Positions 1 through 10,444 of a stretch of DNA of 64,000 nucleotides are shown one piece after another (the first letter of the stretch is position 1; every line of letters starts with the position of its first letter). The stretch is from the NCBI GenBank assembly GCA_903813345.2, contig CAIIXF020000012.1:19785520-19849519 (forward strand), read 5' to 3'. The position numbers and the translations under genes are program-made. The notes under the pieces were generated by a model that worked only from the letters and a program-made list of their open reading frames with translations, ran no database searches and had not been told where the DNA came from. The DNA comes from Owenia fusiformis (Eukaryota > Annelida > Polychaeta > Sabellida > Oweniidae).

Positions 1-530
1 CATACCCCATGCACATTTAAGTTGTAAAGTGACCTCTCATAATTAGTCATCCCCTGATATAATTTCTTGAGTTATTTATTGTTAATTGATACACTCCCTC
101 ACATTTTCAATTGTACTCAGTAGATACTGATCTAAGATATGGAACAGAAGGTGCAAGAATTGAAATTTAATGTGTCGAAGTCTTTGAACTTCAATAGACA
201 TATTTTAAAGAGGAATTGAATTTTGATGTTTGATCAAATCTTTAAAGTAATACCTTTGAATTTCACCATCCATGTAAAAATCAACCATACTTTTGAAATG
301 TACTAAAAGAAGACATATATTTTCATATTGCACTTTCTTGAACCGTGTAAATTAGTCTAGTCAGTATATCTGTATTTTAGCGTAATTATATGTTAAATCT
401 ATATATTATTAATGAGCCTTTCCAATAAATCAAGGCCTCTTTTATTGAATGAAAGAAAATATTGTAAAATGGCTAGATTTATGATGTCATACTTTGAAGG
501 CAGGAATGATTGTAAACAAAATCAAATTAT
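1..530. other. AT-rich DNA, no gene seen
   Basis: No reading frame of interest, splice pair or repeat family could be recognised here. A copy of the minisatellite core in inverse orientation (ATGATGTCAT at 481-490) lies just before the minisatellite. Confidence 0.6.
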
Positions 531-885
531 ATGACATCATTACCAATAGGTGGCACTGTGAGAATGACATCATAACCAATAGGTGGCACTGTGAGAATGA
601 CATCATAACCAATAGGTGGCACTGTGAGAATGACATCATAACTGATAGGTGGCACTGCTAGAATGACATCATAAGCAATAGGTGGCACTGTAAGAATGAC
701 ATCATAACGAATAGGTGGCACTGTAAGAATGACATCATAACCAATAGGTGGCACTGTAAGAATGACATCATAACCAATAGGTGGCACTGTAAGAATGGCA
801 TCATTACCAATAGGTGGCACTGTAAGAATGACATCATTACCAATAGGTGGCACTGTTAGAATGACATCATAACAAATAGATGGCA
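531..885 (+). repeat. 33-bp minisatellite, about 10.8 copies
   Basis: Copies begin with ATGACATCAT at 531, 564, 597, 630, 663, 696, 729, 762, 795, 828 and 861, an exact 33-bp spacing. Each unit contains AATAGGTGGCACTGT. Units differ by a few substitutions and no length changes. Since 33 is a multiple of three, the minus strand stays open as an 11-residue periodic frame. This is best read as a by-product of the period, because there is no splice or start context and no flanking coding sequence. Confidence 0.95.
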
Positions 886-1271
886 TGATTTACTGAATTG
901 GTCCATTAAGATTTCTCCATATAATATAAGTACTTTTAGTTTACTTTTACATTTACTAATTACTTATATTTCCATACTAATTTACTTATATTTACATGTA
1001 GGTAGTTGATTGATCACTAGTTGACTGTTTTGTGAAGTAATATTGTAAAATAATGTAATGATTATATATTTGGTTAAAACATATGTATATTTTGATGAGT
1101 TGGATGTTTAATGTTGAGAATATAATCATATTATATGTATTTATAATACGCACACATCAGAGTAAAGCCTTCATTTTGATTACAATTTTGTACAATGCAA
1201 ATCAAGTAATTCATTTTTAAGTGAATGGAGTAATTGCTTGAAAAATTAGTGAAATAAGTGAAAATACTGGA
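886..1271. other. AT-rich spacer, no gene seen
   Basis: Low-complexity A/T sequence rich in TTTACTTA and TATATT words. No coding or repeat signal could be supported. Confidence 0.5.
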
Positions 1272-1590
1272 GGTAGACTTAATTTGGCTCCACTTTTAAT
1301 TTGACGGATTGGTGGAATCAGAAAATCTGCTAAATTAAAAATCCGTCAAATTTCAGTTGGAATTTTTGTCCAATGCACTTCAGAAATTAAACTCCTGGGG
1401 CCCCTTTTACTGTCAACATGCATCAATTCTACATTATTTCAAAAGAAATACAGAAAATATCTTAGTAAATTCCTGTCCTAATGACATAAACAAAGACAAA
1501 AAATTAAACTTCGGTTCTGAATCCACCAAATTAAATAGCTGCCAATAATTGAAATTGAGCAAAACCGTCAAATAAAGTAGCATCAAAATA
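1272..1590 (+). repeat. Dispersed repeat, copy 1 (partner at 63.3 kb)
   Basis: This block shares with 63325-64000 the segments CTTAATTTGGCTCC, TTTTTGTCCAATGCACTTCA, TCAATTCTACATTATT, AGAAAATATCTTAGTAAA and a terminal GAGCAAA(A/T)CCGTCAAAT..AGTAGC. The two ends of the repeat are loosely inverted relative to each other (CTTAATTTG near the start; CAAAT(A/T)AAGTAG at the end), as in a degenerate foldback or MITE. This copy lacks the 380-bp insert found in the other. Family unknown. Confidence 0.75.
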
Positions 1591-1657
1591 AGTGTCTCTA
1601 CAGTAAGTTATAAAATATGTGAAAATAAGTGAAATATGTGACAATACATGAGAAATA

Positions 1658-1852
1658 CAGTAAAACCTGTCAAGTGGAACACCTCTGTAAGAGGAACACT
1701 TTTCAAAGTTTTGTTAACCCATTTACTTAATGTAACACACCTCCATAATGTAAACACTATTTAGTGGTAACAAAGGGATTCCACTAGACCCAGGGTTTAC
1801 TGAACTTTCAGATTTGAATACCTCATACCTTAACTTAAGACAGGTTTTACTG
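1658..1852. mobile_element. Pogo/Tigger-like MITE, 195 bp
   Basis: The termini CAGTAAAACCTGTC (1658-1671) and GACAGGTTTTACTG (1839-1852) are perfect 14-bp inverted repeats. Both are flanked by TA (1656-1657 and 1853-1854), the target of Tc1/mariner/pogo elements. CAGT at the ends recalls pogo/Tigger termini; that assignment is from memory of the family. The interior has no coding capacity and holds a subterminal GTGGAACACCTCTGTAAGAG with partly repeated pieces. Confidence 0.8.
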
Positions 1853-1854
1853 TA

Positions 1855-2403
1855 GCCTATATGTTATTGTAATCATTTTACAGAGCAGCCTCCATATGTT
1901 CATGTTTTTATAATTATTATAATATATATACTTACACAACATTCATTGATATTTACAAGCAATGTAGTAGATTATAGATTATTTAGTACATAGTTATCAA
2001 AATAAATGCTGATCAAAAGAACTTGCACATTTGTAATTATATTCCATAAAAATTACAATGCCCATTGAATTAAAAAAAATGTTTCAATGAATAACGCATG
2101 TGGTTTAGTCACACATGTACACGTTTTCTCGCTGTTTCACACTTGGGAGTTTATTTGCGAGAGACAGAATTCCCTCTTATTATTTTTATTTAAGTGCCTT
2201 TGTGTATGTGAAATAAATGAAAGGTTCATCAATGCATGCTATTGCTGGAAATTGAAATGAAGCAAAAACATTATTTGTAATTCCTACATATGACTATATA
2301 TTGCAACAAACAACAAGTGATTCTTCCTCAAGCATTTAGCACGTTTAGCTACATAAATGTTGAACCATAAGAATATACATGACAATACTCCTATTCCTAA
2401 GTC
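1855..2403. other. AT-rich spacer, no gene seen
   Basis: A/T-rich sequence with no open frame, splice pair or repeat copy recognised. It precedes the 3' end of the minus-strand zinc-finger gene. Confidence 0.5.
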
Positions 2404-2571
2404 TTAAACAGGTATATGGCAATAAGCTTGCCTTTCAGATTTAAAAATGCTAGGTGCATTTTTGTGTTGTTGAAGCGCCCTGCGGGTATTGCAAACTCTA
2501 TTGCAATGATATACCGGGCAATCATAACTTTCTGTGTCAGCCTCGGAATCATATACAAAATGACCCTTGGA
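2404..2571 (-). pseudogene. Continuation of the zinc-finger frame after the premature stop
   Basis: Directly downstream of the TAA the same frame stays open for 55 codons to a TAA at 2406-2404. It encodes the rest of finger 3 (SKGHFVYDSE) and a fourth unit with CPVYHC and ALQQH but no final His. The intact units have CAA-GAA (Gln-Glu) where this copy has CAA-TAA, so one G-to-T change explains the stop. This shows recent loss of the C-terminus, or an alternative shorter product. Confidence 0.75.
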
Positions 2572-3423
2572 TTATTGATGTTGCCGTAACGCTGTGGCAG
2601 TATTGCAAACTCTATCGCAATAATCTACTGGGGACTCGTAACCTTCCGTGTCAGACTCGGAATCCTTTACGAAATGACTCTTTGATTCTTGGTGTTGCCG
2701 TAACGCTGTGGCAGTATTGCAAACTCTATCGCAATAATCTACAGGGGACTCGTAACCTTCCGTGTCAGACTCGGAATCATATACGAAATGACCCTTTGAT
2801 TCTTGATGTTGTTGTAACGCTCTGGCGGTATCGCAAACTCTATCACAGTAATCTACAGGGCACTCGTATCCATCTGATTCGTCAGAACTGCATTCATCTG
2901 AATTAAAACCAGATTCAGAATTGTCCACATTACGACCCCTATGTCGAATTTTTACACTTTGGCCATGAGTTTGAGTTGTAAACTTTCGATCCCATTCCTC
3001 TTCCGGAATATCTTTCTTATCAATAAGTTGCACCTGTAACAATAACTTGCTTTTTAAGAAAACATTCAAAATGGCTGTCATTTCTATTTTGGCATTTCAA
3101 ATGAAGCAAAGCAAAATTGTCAAATGGCCATGCATTACTCGAGTCTCTCGAAATATAAAATGATTGAGGCCTTGGAAAAAGCCAGATTTTTGCAACTGCT
3201 TGCTCAAAAACAAACGTCGATTATCCAGGCTCCACCATTTTCCCAGTGTAAATACCACGTTCATCATTGGGAAGTCATCAAAAGATTTCCTACCATTTCG
3301 GATGTCACTGAGCGTATCGTTGATGTCAGTTTTGTCCTTGAATGTGGCTGCAATGGAGTCTTGCATGAAGAAAATGGAGGAGGGAGCCAGAAGGCAACAG
3401 TAGGCATCACAGCAGGCATCCAT
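2572..3423 (-). CDS. Two-exon DNRRL-motif / C2H2 zinc-finger protein, truncated
   Basis: Exon 1 (3423-3139, 95 codons) starts at an ATG with an in-frame TAA two codons upstream. Exon 2 runs 3033-2572. Joined product 248 aa. Exon 1 carries QDSIAATF, DDFP and WWSLDNRRL. From memory this resembles uncharacterised eukaryotic proteins with an LDNRRL core, possibly ParB/sulfiredoxin-like; the fold is inference. Exon 2 continues with DIPEEEWDRKFTTQT and an acidic Ser/Asp stretch. C2H2 fingers of form CX4CX12HX5H follow from about residue 151, in 38-residue repeats. Fingers 2 and 3 have lost the first Cys (ESPVDYC). A TAA at 2574-2572 stops the frame inside finger 3. The same exon-2 architecture recurs at 57.4-57.8 kb. 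Likely role: nucleic-acid binding; substrate unknown. Probably a decaying paralogue. Confidence 0.7.
3034..3138 (-). other. 105-bp intron of the zinc-finger gene
   Basis: On the minus strand the intron begins GTAATG after codon CGA and ends TTGTTACAG before GTGCAA. It is phase 0 and keeps the frame ..FRETR / VQLID.. open. The acceptor-proximal sequence (GCCATTTT..GTTTTC) is also found upstream of the paralogous exon at 57.84 kb. The acceptor is therefore conserved between paralogues. Confidence 0.75.
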
Positions 3424-3429
3424 GTCTTA

Positions 3430-4500
3430 AAATTGATGATTTTGAGCCAATAATGGAAAATAATTTTTTATGAACTCTAGATTTAAAAACATCAAAGTGC
3501 CAATATAAATCAATAGATAATCATTGTGAAAATTGATTGCATACTCATAGACTTATAGTCCTGAGGCCTCATCACCTGCTCGTCGCAACAAGTGCACCGC
3601 AACGCAACGCAAGTTTTAGCGAATCGCAATCAGGATTTGTATCATCCGCTCGGCGCAACGCAACGCAATCGCAAATGGGAAGATATTTCAATCGCAACTG
3701 ACCAAAAAGCTGCGACAGCTCTTTCCCTGCCGCAAATCAATCGCAAATATTTCCCATCTTTAAGACAATTGTTATCTATTTTAAATGTGTCAATCTAGGA
3801 GTTTCTTTATTGATTGCGTTAGTATGTTCTTTTCTTAAGGCGACTGTGTGATAAAAAATTAGATTATGTTTTTCGAAAGTGTTTAAATCAAAGGAATCGT
3901 TAATGGTATGAGGAGTGTTTAAAACCTTCGAATTTTATAATTAAATCCTAATTCTGATCGCAAATCCAAAAAAACGAAACGCAACATTCATTCCGGCATC
4001 GCTAGAAATGGGCACAACTTTGAGGTTCTTTGCAACAGGCAACTTAAAAATAGGGACTTATTTGGAATAACCCAAGCATCTGTCTCGAGGTGGTGGGAGA
4101 GGTGTCAACTATTATGTGAAGGTACAGTATATTGTAATTTTCGATATGCACCGACTTCAGTGAATCAAGGTATTTATATTTCAAGGCATTAAAAGAAACT
4201 AGTATAAAGTAGAGTAAATACTAGTGTAGATAACATCCAGGAGTTTCACTTCACGTTGCGTTTGCGTATCGACAATTTGCGCAAGCGCAACTTCTGAGTT
4301 GCGTCTAATCTTATGTCAGGATTTAGGGACAGAAAATATTGACATTTCAAAAGTAACGCATTTTTAGTCTCTTTTACAAGTAACAATTCGAAGACAATTT
4401 ATGTGAGGAAGACTTGTTAAACAATGGTCAGATAATATTTTCGAAAAAGCGCTACTTGGACTATGTCATTTTTCATGAAGAGTAATCTACTTTTATACGT
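3430..4500. repeat. CGCAA-rich cluster with inverted TTGCG cluster
   Basis: Between 3583 and 3745 the pentamer CGCAA occurs about twelve times (for example CGCAACGCAACGCAA at 3598-3612). Two more copies lie near 3958 and 3980. At 4254-4302 the inverse TTGCG recurs with GCGCAAGCGCAA. AACGCAACATTCA at 3980 is repeated at 6311. This looks like the subterminal motif clusters of a degraded DNA transposon, but no clean ends were found. No gene is supported in the rest of the block. Confidence 0.45.
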
Positions 4501-4504
4501 TTGC

Positions 4505-4745
4505 ATTTTTAAATCACGTTACTTTGCATTTAACGCGTTATTTTATTGGACTTTGACTTGTCTCCACTAAGAATGAATGCTTTTTATGTATGCATATTCA
4601 AAACGCGTACTACTTTGCCATTAAAACGTAACTTTATTGGACTTTAACTTTTCTCCACGAAGAATGAATGAATTTTATGTAGGTATTTTAAAAAACGTGA
4701 CTTTGCCATAAAAGCGTAACTTTATTGGACTTTACTTTTCTACTT
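4505..4745 (+). repeat. ~90-bp satellite, first block
   Basis: Two to three diverged units contain GTAACTTTATTGGACTTTAA, TTTCTCCAC(G/T)AAGAATGAATG and TTTTATGTA(G/T)G, the same unit that forms the array at 5570-6250. The following 400 bp (4746-5160) show no feature. Confidence 0.8.
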
Positions 4746-5168
4746 GAGATTTGTTTTGTTCATGGTATAGGAAAAGTAGTACTTAAAACACTAGTTTGCT
4801 ACTTTGTAGATGTATGGCACGTATATGTGTACATGTCTTGACAATTAATGTTTGGTAATAGCTAGTAGGAGTGTCAGGGATATGAATGGATGCGAGGATT
4901 CGATGGGCTGGGATTTGAGAAATTATGATTTGAACTTTGTAAATTTTACATGTATTCCAATGGGTGAAAAAGTAAGTTGCTTTCTACCTTATTAGGCCAA
5001 CAAATGCAAGAACTGTTGACGACAATGAGATCCTACCAATTGAAGTTGAAAAAGCCATTCAAGAATATTCAAATAAATGCCCTAAACGTGGGAAATACAC
5101 ACACATTATTAGGATTCTGAACGGCTAAAATAGCCAGATACGCATGCGCATTGATTCACGGTAATCGG

Positions 5169-5473
5169 CAAGGAGGATTGGCTCCCAGGATCGAAACTCG
5201 ATATTTTCCAACAATGAAAACGTCGAAATGTCGTTATTTTCTGAAATTAAAACCGACTATAAATTCAAAATAAACAGTTCAAAAGATTCGAACCAATATC
5301 TCGATCATTTCTTGTGAGTTTTGGAATTTTTCGTTTGGAAATAAGACCAAAATTCACGATTTAAATGTTGAAGTGAACAAAATGGCGGCTGTTTGAATTC
5401 GAATTTTGTATTACGACATACCCATATATGGGACAGAATATCGGTGGTGCACTCTGGGAGCCAATCCTCCTTG
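5169..5473. mobile_element. hAT-like MITE, 305 bp, with 8-bp TSD
   Basis: The ends CAAGGAGGATTGGCTCCCAG (5169-5188) and its inverse (ending TCCTCCTTG at 5473) are perfect 20-bp inverted repeats. Both sides carry the 8-bp direct repeat GTAATCGG (5161-5168; 5474-5481). CA..TG ends with an 8-bp duplication fit the hAT superfamily. The interior has no transposase. The element contains AAAATGGCGGC near 5383, a YY1-like word often seen near promoters. Confidence 0.85.
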
Positions 5474-5569
5474 GTAATCGGAAGGTGTCTAAGAAATTCC
5501 TTTGTCATCAACTCAAATCCGCGAAATTAAATAGCCGCGAAATTGCAATTTTGAAAAATCGCGTAATTT

Positions 5570-6250
5570 TATTTCAAAACACGTTACATTGTCATAAAAA
5601 CGTAACTTTATTTGACTTTAACTTTTCTCCACGAAAAGTGAATGAATTTGTATGTAGGTACTTCCATGGGCTTTCAATTAGAGTTGAATTAGTTGAAAGC
5701 CCATGGTTTCCAAAACACGTAACTTTTTCATAAAAATGTAACTTTATTGGACTTTAACTTTTCTCCACGAAGAATCGATGAATTTTTATGTAGGCATTTT
5801 CAAAAAACGTTACTTTGCTTTAAAAACGTAACTTTATTAGACTTTATCTTTATCCACGAAGAATGGATGAGTTCCTTTGTAGGCATTTTTAAAACACGTC
5901 ACTTTGCCTTAAAAACGTAACTTTGTTGGACTTTAACTTTCTCCAAGAAAAATGGATGAATTTTTATGTAGACATTTTCGAAACACGTTACTTTGTCATA
6001 AAAATGTAACTTTATTGGACTTTAACTTTTCTCCGCGAAGAATGGATGAATTAATATGTAAGCATTTTCAAAACACGTTACCTTGTCATAAAAACGTAAC
6101 TTTATTGGACTTTAACTTTTCTCCACGAAGAAGAATAAATGCATTTTTATGTACGCATTTTCAAAACATGTTACTTTGCTTAAAAACGTAACTTTATTGG
6201 ACTTTCACATTATCCACAAAGAATGGATGAGTTTTTATGTAAGCATTTTC
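5570..6250 (+). repeat. ~90-bp satellite array, about 7 units
   Basis: Units start with AAAACACGTTACTTTG near 5572, 5710, 5810, 5890, 5979, 6068 and 6161. Each carries AAAAACGTAACTTTATTGGA, CTCCACGAAGAATGGATGAA and TTTTATGTAGGCATTTT. Spacing is 80-93 bp except the first interval, which is longer because of the 41-bp hairpin insert. The array is AT-rich and its open frames are periodic artefacts. Confidence 0.9.
5665..5705. mobile_element. 41-bp palindromic hairpin insert, copy 1
   Basis: CATGGGCTTTCAA at the left end and TTGAAAGCCCATG at the right end are perfect inverted repeats around a 15-nt loop. The insert interrupts a satellite unit: other units read GTAGGCATTTTCAAAACAC here, so the insertion is visible against its own array. 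No clean target duplication is left (GTACTTC versus GTTTCC). Related copies lie at 34318, 53994 and 57298. Confidence 0.8.
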
Positions 6251-7380
6251 AATAAAGTTTATGTTCATGTTATTTTAATGTTTATGTAATTGAAACGTAG
6301 TATAAATAGAACGCAACATTCACACGAGCATGCATTTAATGTCTAGCGTCGCGAAATTCGAACGTGATTAGGGACCATTTGGGAAATAAGATATACATGT
6401 ATTTGGAACTGATACCAGACGCTTAAAACTGATGCTTACTAGCATTCGATTACAGCGATTTCTCGCGATGTTCATTGGTCAATCTCAACAGACCACCTTA
6501 CGTCTGATCATGTGGTTAGATCCTATGAGCATTCATTATACAAATAAGAACAAAGGAATTTTCGAAGTTGAAAAATGTCGATACGTAAAAACGAAAATAA
6601 CACAGTATATCATAAAAATTGCTATTATTTGCCGTTGTTGTAGACAAAATGAATAAGCAGAGCCCGGATTATTATGCCAGCATATGCTCGATCTGGATGA
6701 TGTGGAGCTAATGTGACCAGGGCATAACAAGTGTCTAAAAGCATGCAGTGGTTCCAGACGAGGAAAACTAAGGAATAGGTAAAAAATACAAAATATAAAA
6801 AGTACGAATGATGGTGTCATGCAGCACAACGACAATGTCTTTTTAGTTAACCTAATAGCAGGTAATTGGCAACTTCATGAAAAGCTGAAATCTAAGAAAA
6901 ATCAATCAAAATGGCCACCTTTTCAATTTTTCCAAATTTCTCAATAACATTGGATTTTCATTGACCACTTACTAGGTTTGCTTAGAGAAGACAATGTAAT
7001 GATACTTTCCTGAAATAAGCAAGAAAATACACACATGTCTTCATACTTTATTTTGTTCCAGAAAAAAGCACGGGCAGAAATGTTGTTTGGAAAAAATAAC
7101 CTTATTTGTATGGTTATCAGAAAGTCTTTTATAGGTACATGTATCTGGGTAGAAAATTATCCCCAACAGGAAATAAAAAACATGTGGATTTAAGAAGTTT
7201 TTGAGATAACAAGAGTTCTGCTTTGAACTTCAGTCAGTTTTCCTACTCCCATATAACATTTACCAATGTCAGGATCACAATGGTCATGGTCAAATGACCC
7301 CTACCATGCTGAAATATCTCGGAAAAGGTTAAACGTTTTAATAGGTTAAAAAGTTTTAAACTCCGTTCTTCCTACAGTCA
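6251..7380. other. Intergenic DNA, no gene seen
   Basis: Includes a second AACGCAACATTCA word at 6311 related to the 3.5-4.3 kb cluster. Otherwise it is AT-rich sequence without recognisable coding, RNA or repeat structure. Short open frames here have no family resemblance. Confidence 0.5.
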
Positions 7381-10300
7381 GAGTTACATCTGCCCAAGCA
7401 GTTAGAAAAAACAAAAATCTAGTTGACTTGATGATATAAATCTTGAACCGAGAGGGGTACAAGGCTATAACATATTTACTACAGTGCTGGTATATATTAA
7501 TTGATCAGTCGTTTAATTGGCATATTTTCTTGAATTTTAACATTTAATGTCCCAAACTCCCACAAACTGCAGAAAAGTATACCCCATAAATCATATTTAC
7601 CAAAATGAGTGTCTCCAAGGCTTCACACCAGCGTATGCATAATGCATTTGTCACGAGTTTGAGCTGAAATTTCGCCAAAATGAAGTAGGCTAAGGGTAGT
7701 CTCTGCCAGGTTTGTTTATTGTGGTAAGCTTGTAAGTGCTCAGAAGCAAATAATTCACGTGCGCAAAATAATCAAATAATCTAATTGGTCCAAGGAATTG
7801 GTCTAAACTTTGCTGCACATGCGCACAATGTGTGCCATGTTTTTTCTAGTGATTTCGTTTCGTTTCATGGAGTTTGCGTTTCAGTGTAACTTCCGCAAAA
7901 ATGGCGGACCATGGACAGAATTAACAGGTAAAATCACTTCGAAATTTCAAGAGAACTTTTTACCTATAATAGCAAAACTTTTGTTTTATTTGTGCATTCT
8001 ATCTATCAGATAAGAGTTTCAGGGGTATGTAGGCAAATTCATTTTAGTAGGAACACTCTGTTTAGTTTGAAAACGCACCCTATATTATTATATATCAGCA
8101 CTGTAGAGTCAATGAAAGGAATGTCTTGGCATCCCCTCCCCCGCTTGTATTGGAAGTGACTCGATCAAGTTGCATCCTTGTATTTTTCATTTTCTTATCT
8201 TGTATCTTTCAGGTACAACTATGAGAGAGATGCAGCAAACACACCAACTTAGGGCGACAGCTGGTTTAGTCTTTCGACAACTTTGAGCCATCAGGTCCAG
8301 TCCACGTAAACAGTATCATGGGCGAGAGGTGTTCGTGTTCCTGTCACCAAAGCACCGAAGTAAGTACTTTTTTTTCTATTCAATTATTACATCAGTCTAG
8401 TTCCTCTGTTTTCAGGTTCCCTTTCAGCTTGGAGATGAGGAGCCCGATGACCAACAACACAACGGAGACAACAGCTACGTCCCTGCTACCTAAGTTAAGT
8501 ATTCCTTCCTGGTTTTGCATAGGGATAGGGGGGCGCCTCCCAGTTTGATATTTACTCGTGGACTTTTGTTGGCCGACCCATATTTCTGTTGGAGAAACTT
8601 GGACTCTAAGGTAAAGTGGGAGGGTGGGTGGTTGGGTTTCCCGGGGGATAGAGTTCATGTTTCAAAATCAGAAATATGGAAGTCTACTGGTTTATATCAA
8701 ATTGGGAGAAATAAATTTTAACTTTTGTAATATTCTGTAAATTTTTAGTGTAGTGTAAAGTATAATGTAAAGTTTTATTTAAAGTTTTTATGTAAAGTTT
8801 TATGTAAAATAACAACTACTACAACATGTTTTTATCTATTTGTAGCACAGATGGTGAATCCCTGCGAAAAGACGGTCCTGTTGAAATCACATTTTTCTCC
8901 ACGAGGGTCGAGTTTCCAGGACTTACTGTAGATGTTGCATTTTGACCAGTTTTATCTCTTGCAATCAGTTGCATCCCATTAGCAGGGGGCTACTCCCAGT
9001 ACTATTTCAGTTCTACTTTTAATGGGGGAGGCCTCAAGTCACTTCACTTTTTTATTAGTTTGAGCTGTGGTCTTATAGATTTTAGCTTGGGTTGCTTAAT
9101 TCAAGTTTTTGGGAAGGTATTCACTCCATAGTCTGTGTGTGGTGGGGGGCTACTTCCAGTACCGTTCCAGTTTAATTTCATGGGGGGGGGGTCTCAAGTC
9201 ACCTTTTTATTGAGTTGGATTTGATGGAGCGATGTGGGTCTTTTGATTGTGGACGTGGTTGTTTATATCAAGTTTTTGGGAAGTCATCACTCCAGTTATT
9301 TTTTTCTTGGGGGGGGGGGTGTCAAACAACCAGACAACCAACCAACCTACCTGACATCCAACCGACCAACCAATGACCCAATAGGCTTAATCTAATCAAC
9401 CAACTTACTTACTAACCAACCAACTAACCAACCAGACAACCACCAGACCACCCAATAGGTTAAAACTAACCAACCAATAAACTAATTAATCAACCAACTA
9501 ACCAACACTCCACCCGACGAACCAAACAACCAACGAACCAGATGACCAAGATCATGGATCCAGTGCTTAGTATTGTATTGTATTGAATTGTATTGTATAG
9601 TTTTGTATTGTATTGTTTTGTATTGTATTGTATTTCATTGACCAATACTTACTCAGTAATGATTTAATTTTAAAGTTGACTTCAAATACTACTCCAGATC
9701 TAAATTTTGAAGGTCTGAAGTCTTGTGTTCATTTTAGCTACAGTTGTAGATTGAAGGGTCTTTTCTTTTGGGTTTTCATGCTAAAATTGTGGGCTTAGTT
9801 TCGGGGTTTTCTTTCTTTTTAATTGAACCATCGCTGATCTTTTCCTTAAATGTACTTTCAGGTGCAGTCTTTTTGCCTTGGAGAGAACAAAAAGAACCAC
9901 AAATGGAAAACCACAGAGAATCTACAATTGGTGGTACCTACATGTACATGTATCTGCAGCATTTGTATCTACATACCTCTTGCCTTGGAGAGAACAAAAA
10001 AGAAACACGAAAGGAAAACCACAGAGAATCTACAATTTGTGCTACCTATCTGCAGCATTTATATCTACATACCATCTTGTTAAAGGTACTGTACACATAA
10101 TCAGTTCTATCATTTGATGATTTTGCTCTCTGGTTCAGTACGGTTATTCAACAACGACACATTTTTCACGTGTTGGGATTCTAATCCCATTGCTGGCACA
10201 TGTATGTTTGGCAAATATTCTAAGAAATACACTAAATGATGACTGCCTTGATTTCACTTAATGTACAAATGTACCATGAAGCCATGTTTCATTATTTTCA

Positions 10301-10444
10301 CATGTGGTCTGTGATAGTTTCCTGAATCATTCCTACTTCACATTGGGCCAAATCAAGATGGCAACTGCTTTGAAAAACGAAACACCACATTTCAATTTAT
10401 TCTTAAAGAATTTACATATACTCCACTATTCCATTCTTCCTTCA
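7381..10444 (+). repeat. Array unit 1 (type A, with TIR insert)
   Basis: Block A 8213-8359 (147 bp, ends before GTAAGT). Block B starts 8416, with candidate donor after 8610. Block C starts 8846. ACCA-rich tract about 9333-9545. TATTG tract about 9571-9635. Block D starts 9862 and contains two ~105-bp sub-repeats with CCTTGGAGAGAACAAAAAG and CAGAGAATCTACAA. Removing the 622-bp insert gives a unit of about 2440 bp, close to units 2 and 3. Block A contains the open segment MGERCSCSCHQSTE, which joins in phase to VPFQLGDEEPDDQ of block B and stops soon after. Confidence 0.85.
7482..8103 (+). mobile_element. 622-bp TA-flanked TIR element inside unit 1
   Basis: The ends CAGTGCTGGTATATA (7482) and TATATCAGCACTG (to 8103) are inverted repeats flanked by TA (7480-7481; 8104-8105). 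The other five units read TTTACTAGAGTC across this point, giving five empty sites and proving insertion. The interior has CCAAT-like ATTGG words, a GCGC-rich patch and AAAAATGGCGGACCATGG at 7896-7913, followed by a strong donor (ACAG/GTAAAA after 7927). The ATG at 7911 runs MDRIN and would splice in phase to block A (RYNYERDAANTPT then stop). Tc1/mariner/pogo type is inferred from the TA duplication. Confidence 0.85.

Noticed and set aside
527-886. 119-codon minus-strand frame over the minisatellite
   Set aside because: The 33-bp period forces an open 11-residue repeat; there is no flanking coding sequence or splice signal.
3124-3453. Plus-strand frame of 109 codons opposite the DNRRL exon
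   Set aside because: The minus strand has a start, donor, in-phase partner exon and family-like motifs; the plus-strand frame is its shadow.
5952-6191. 79-codon frame in the ~90-bp satellite
   Set aside because: Open because the unit is near a multiple of three; neighbouring units with indels are closed.
8392-8658. Minus-strand open frames of 85-88 codons (MNSIP..) in several array units
   Set aside because: They lie antisense to the splice-like blocks, are absent or broken in the type B units, and are kept only because the units are near-identical copies. No start or splice context and no family resemblance.
9613-9798. Repeated ~61-codon frame starting MFCIVLYFIDQ in five units
   Set aside because: It begins inside the TATTG microsatellite and continues into AT-rich spacer; similarity between units reflects DNA duplication only.
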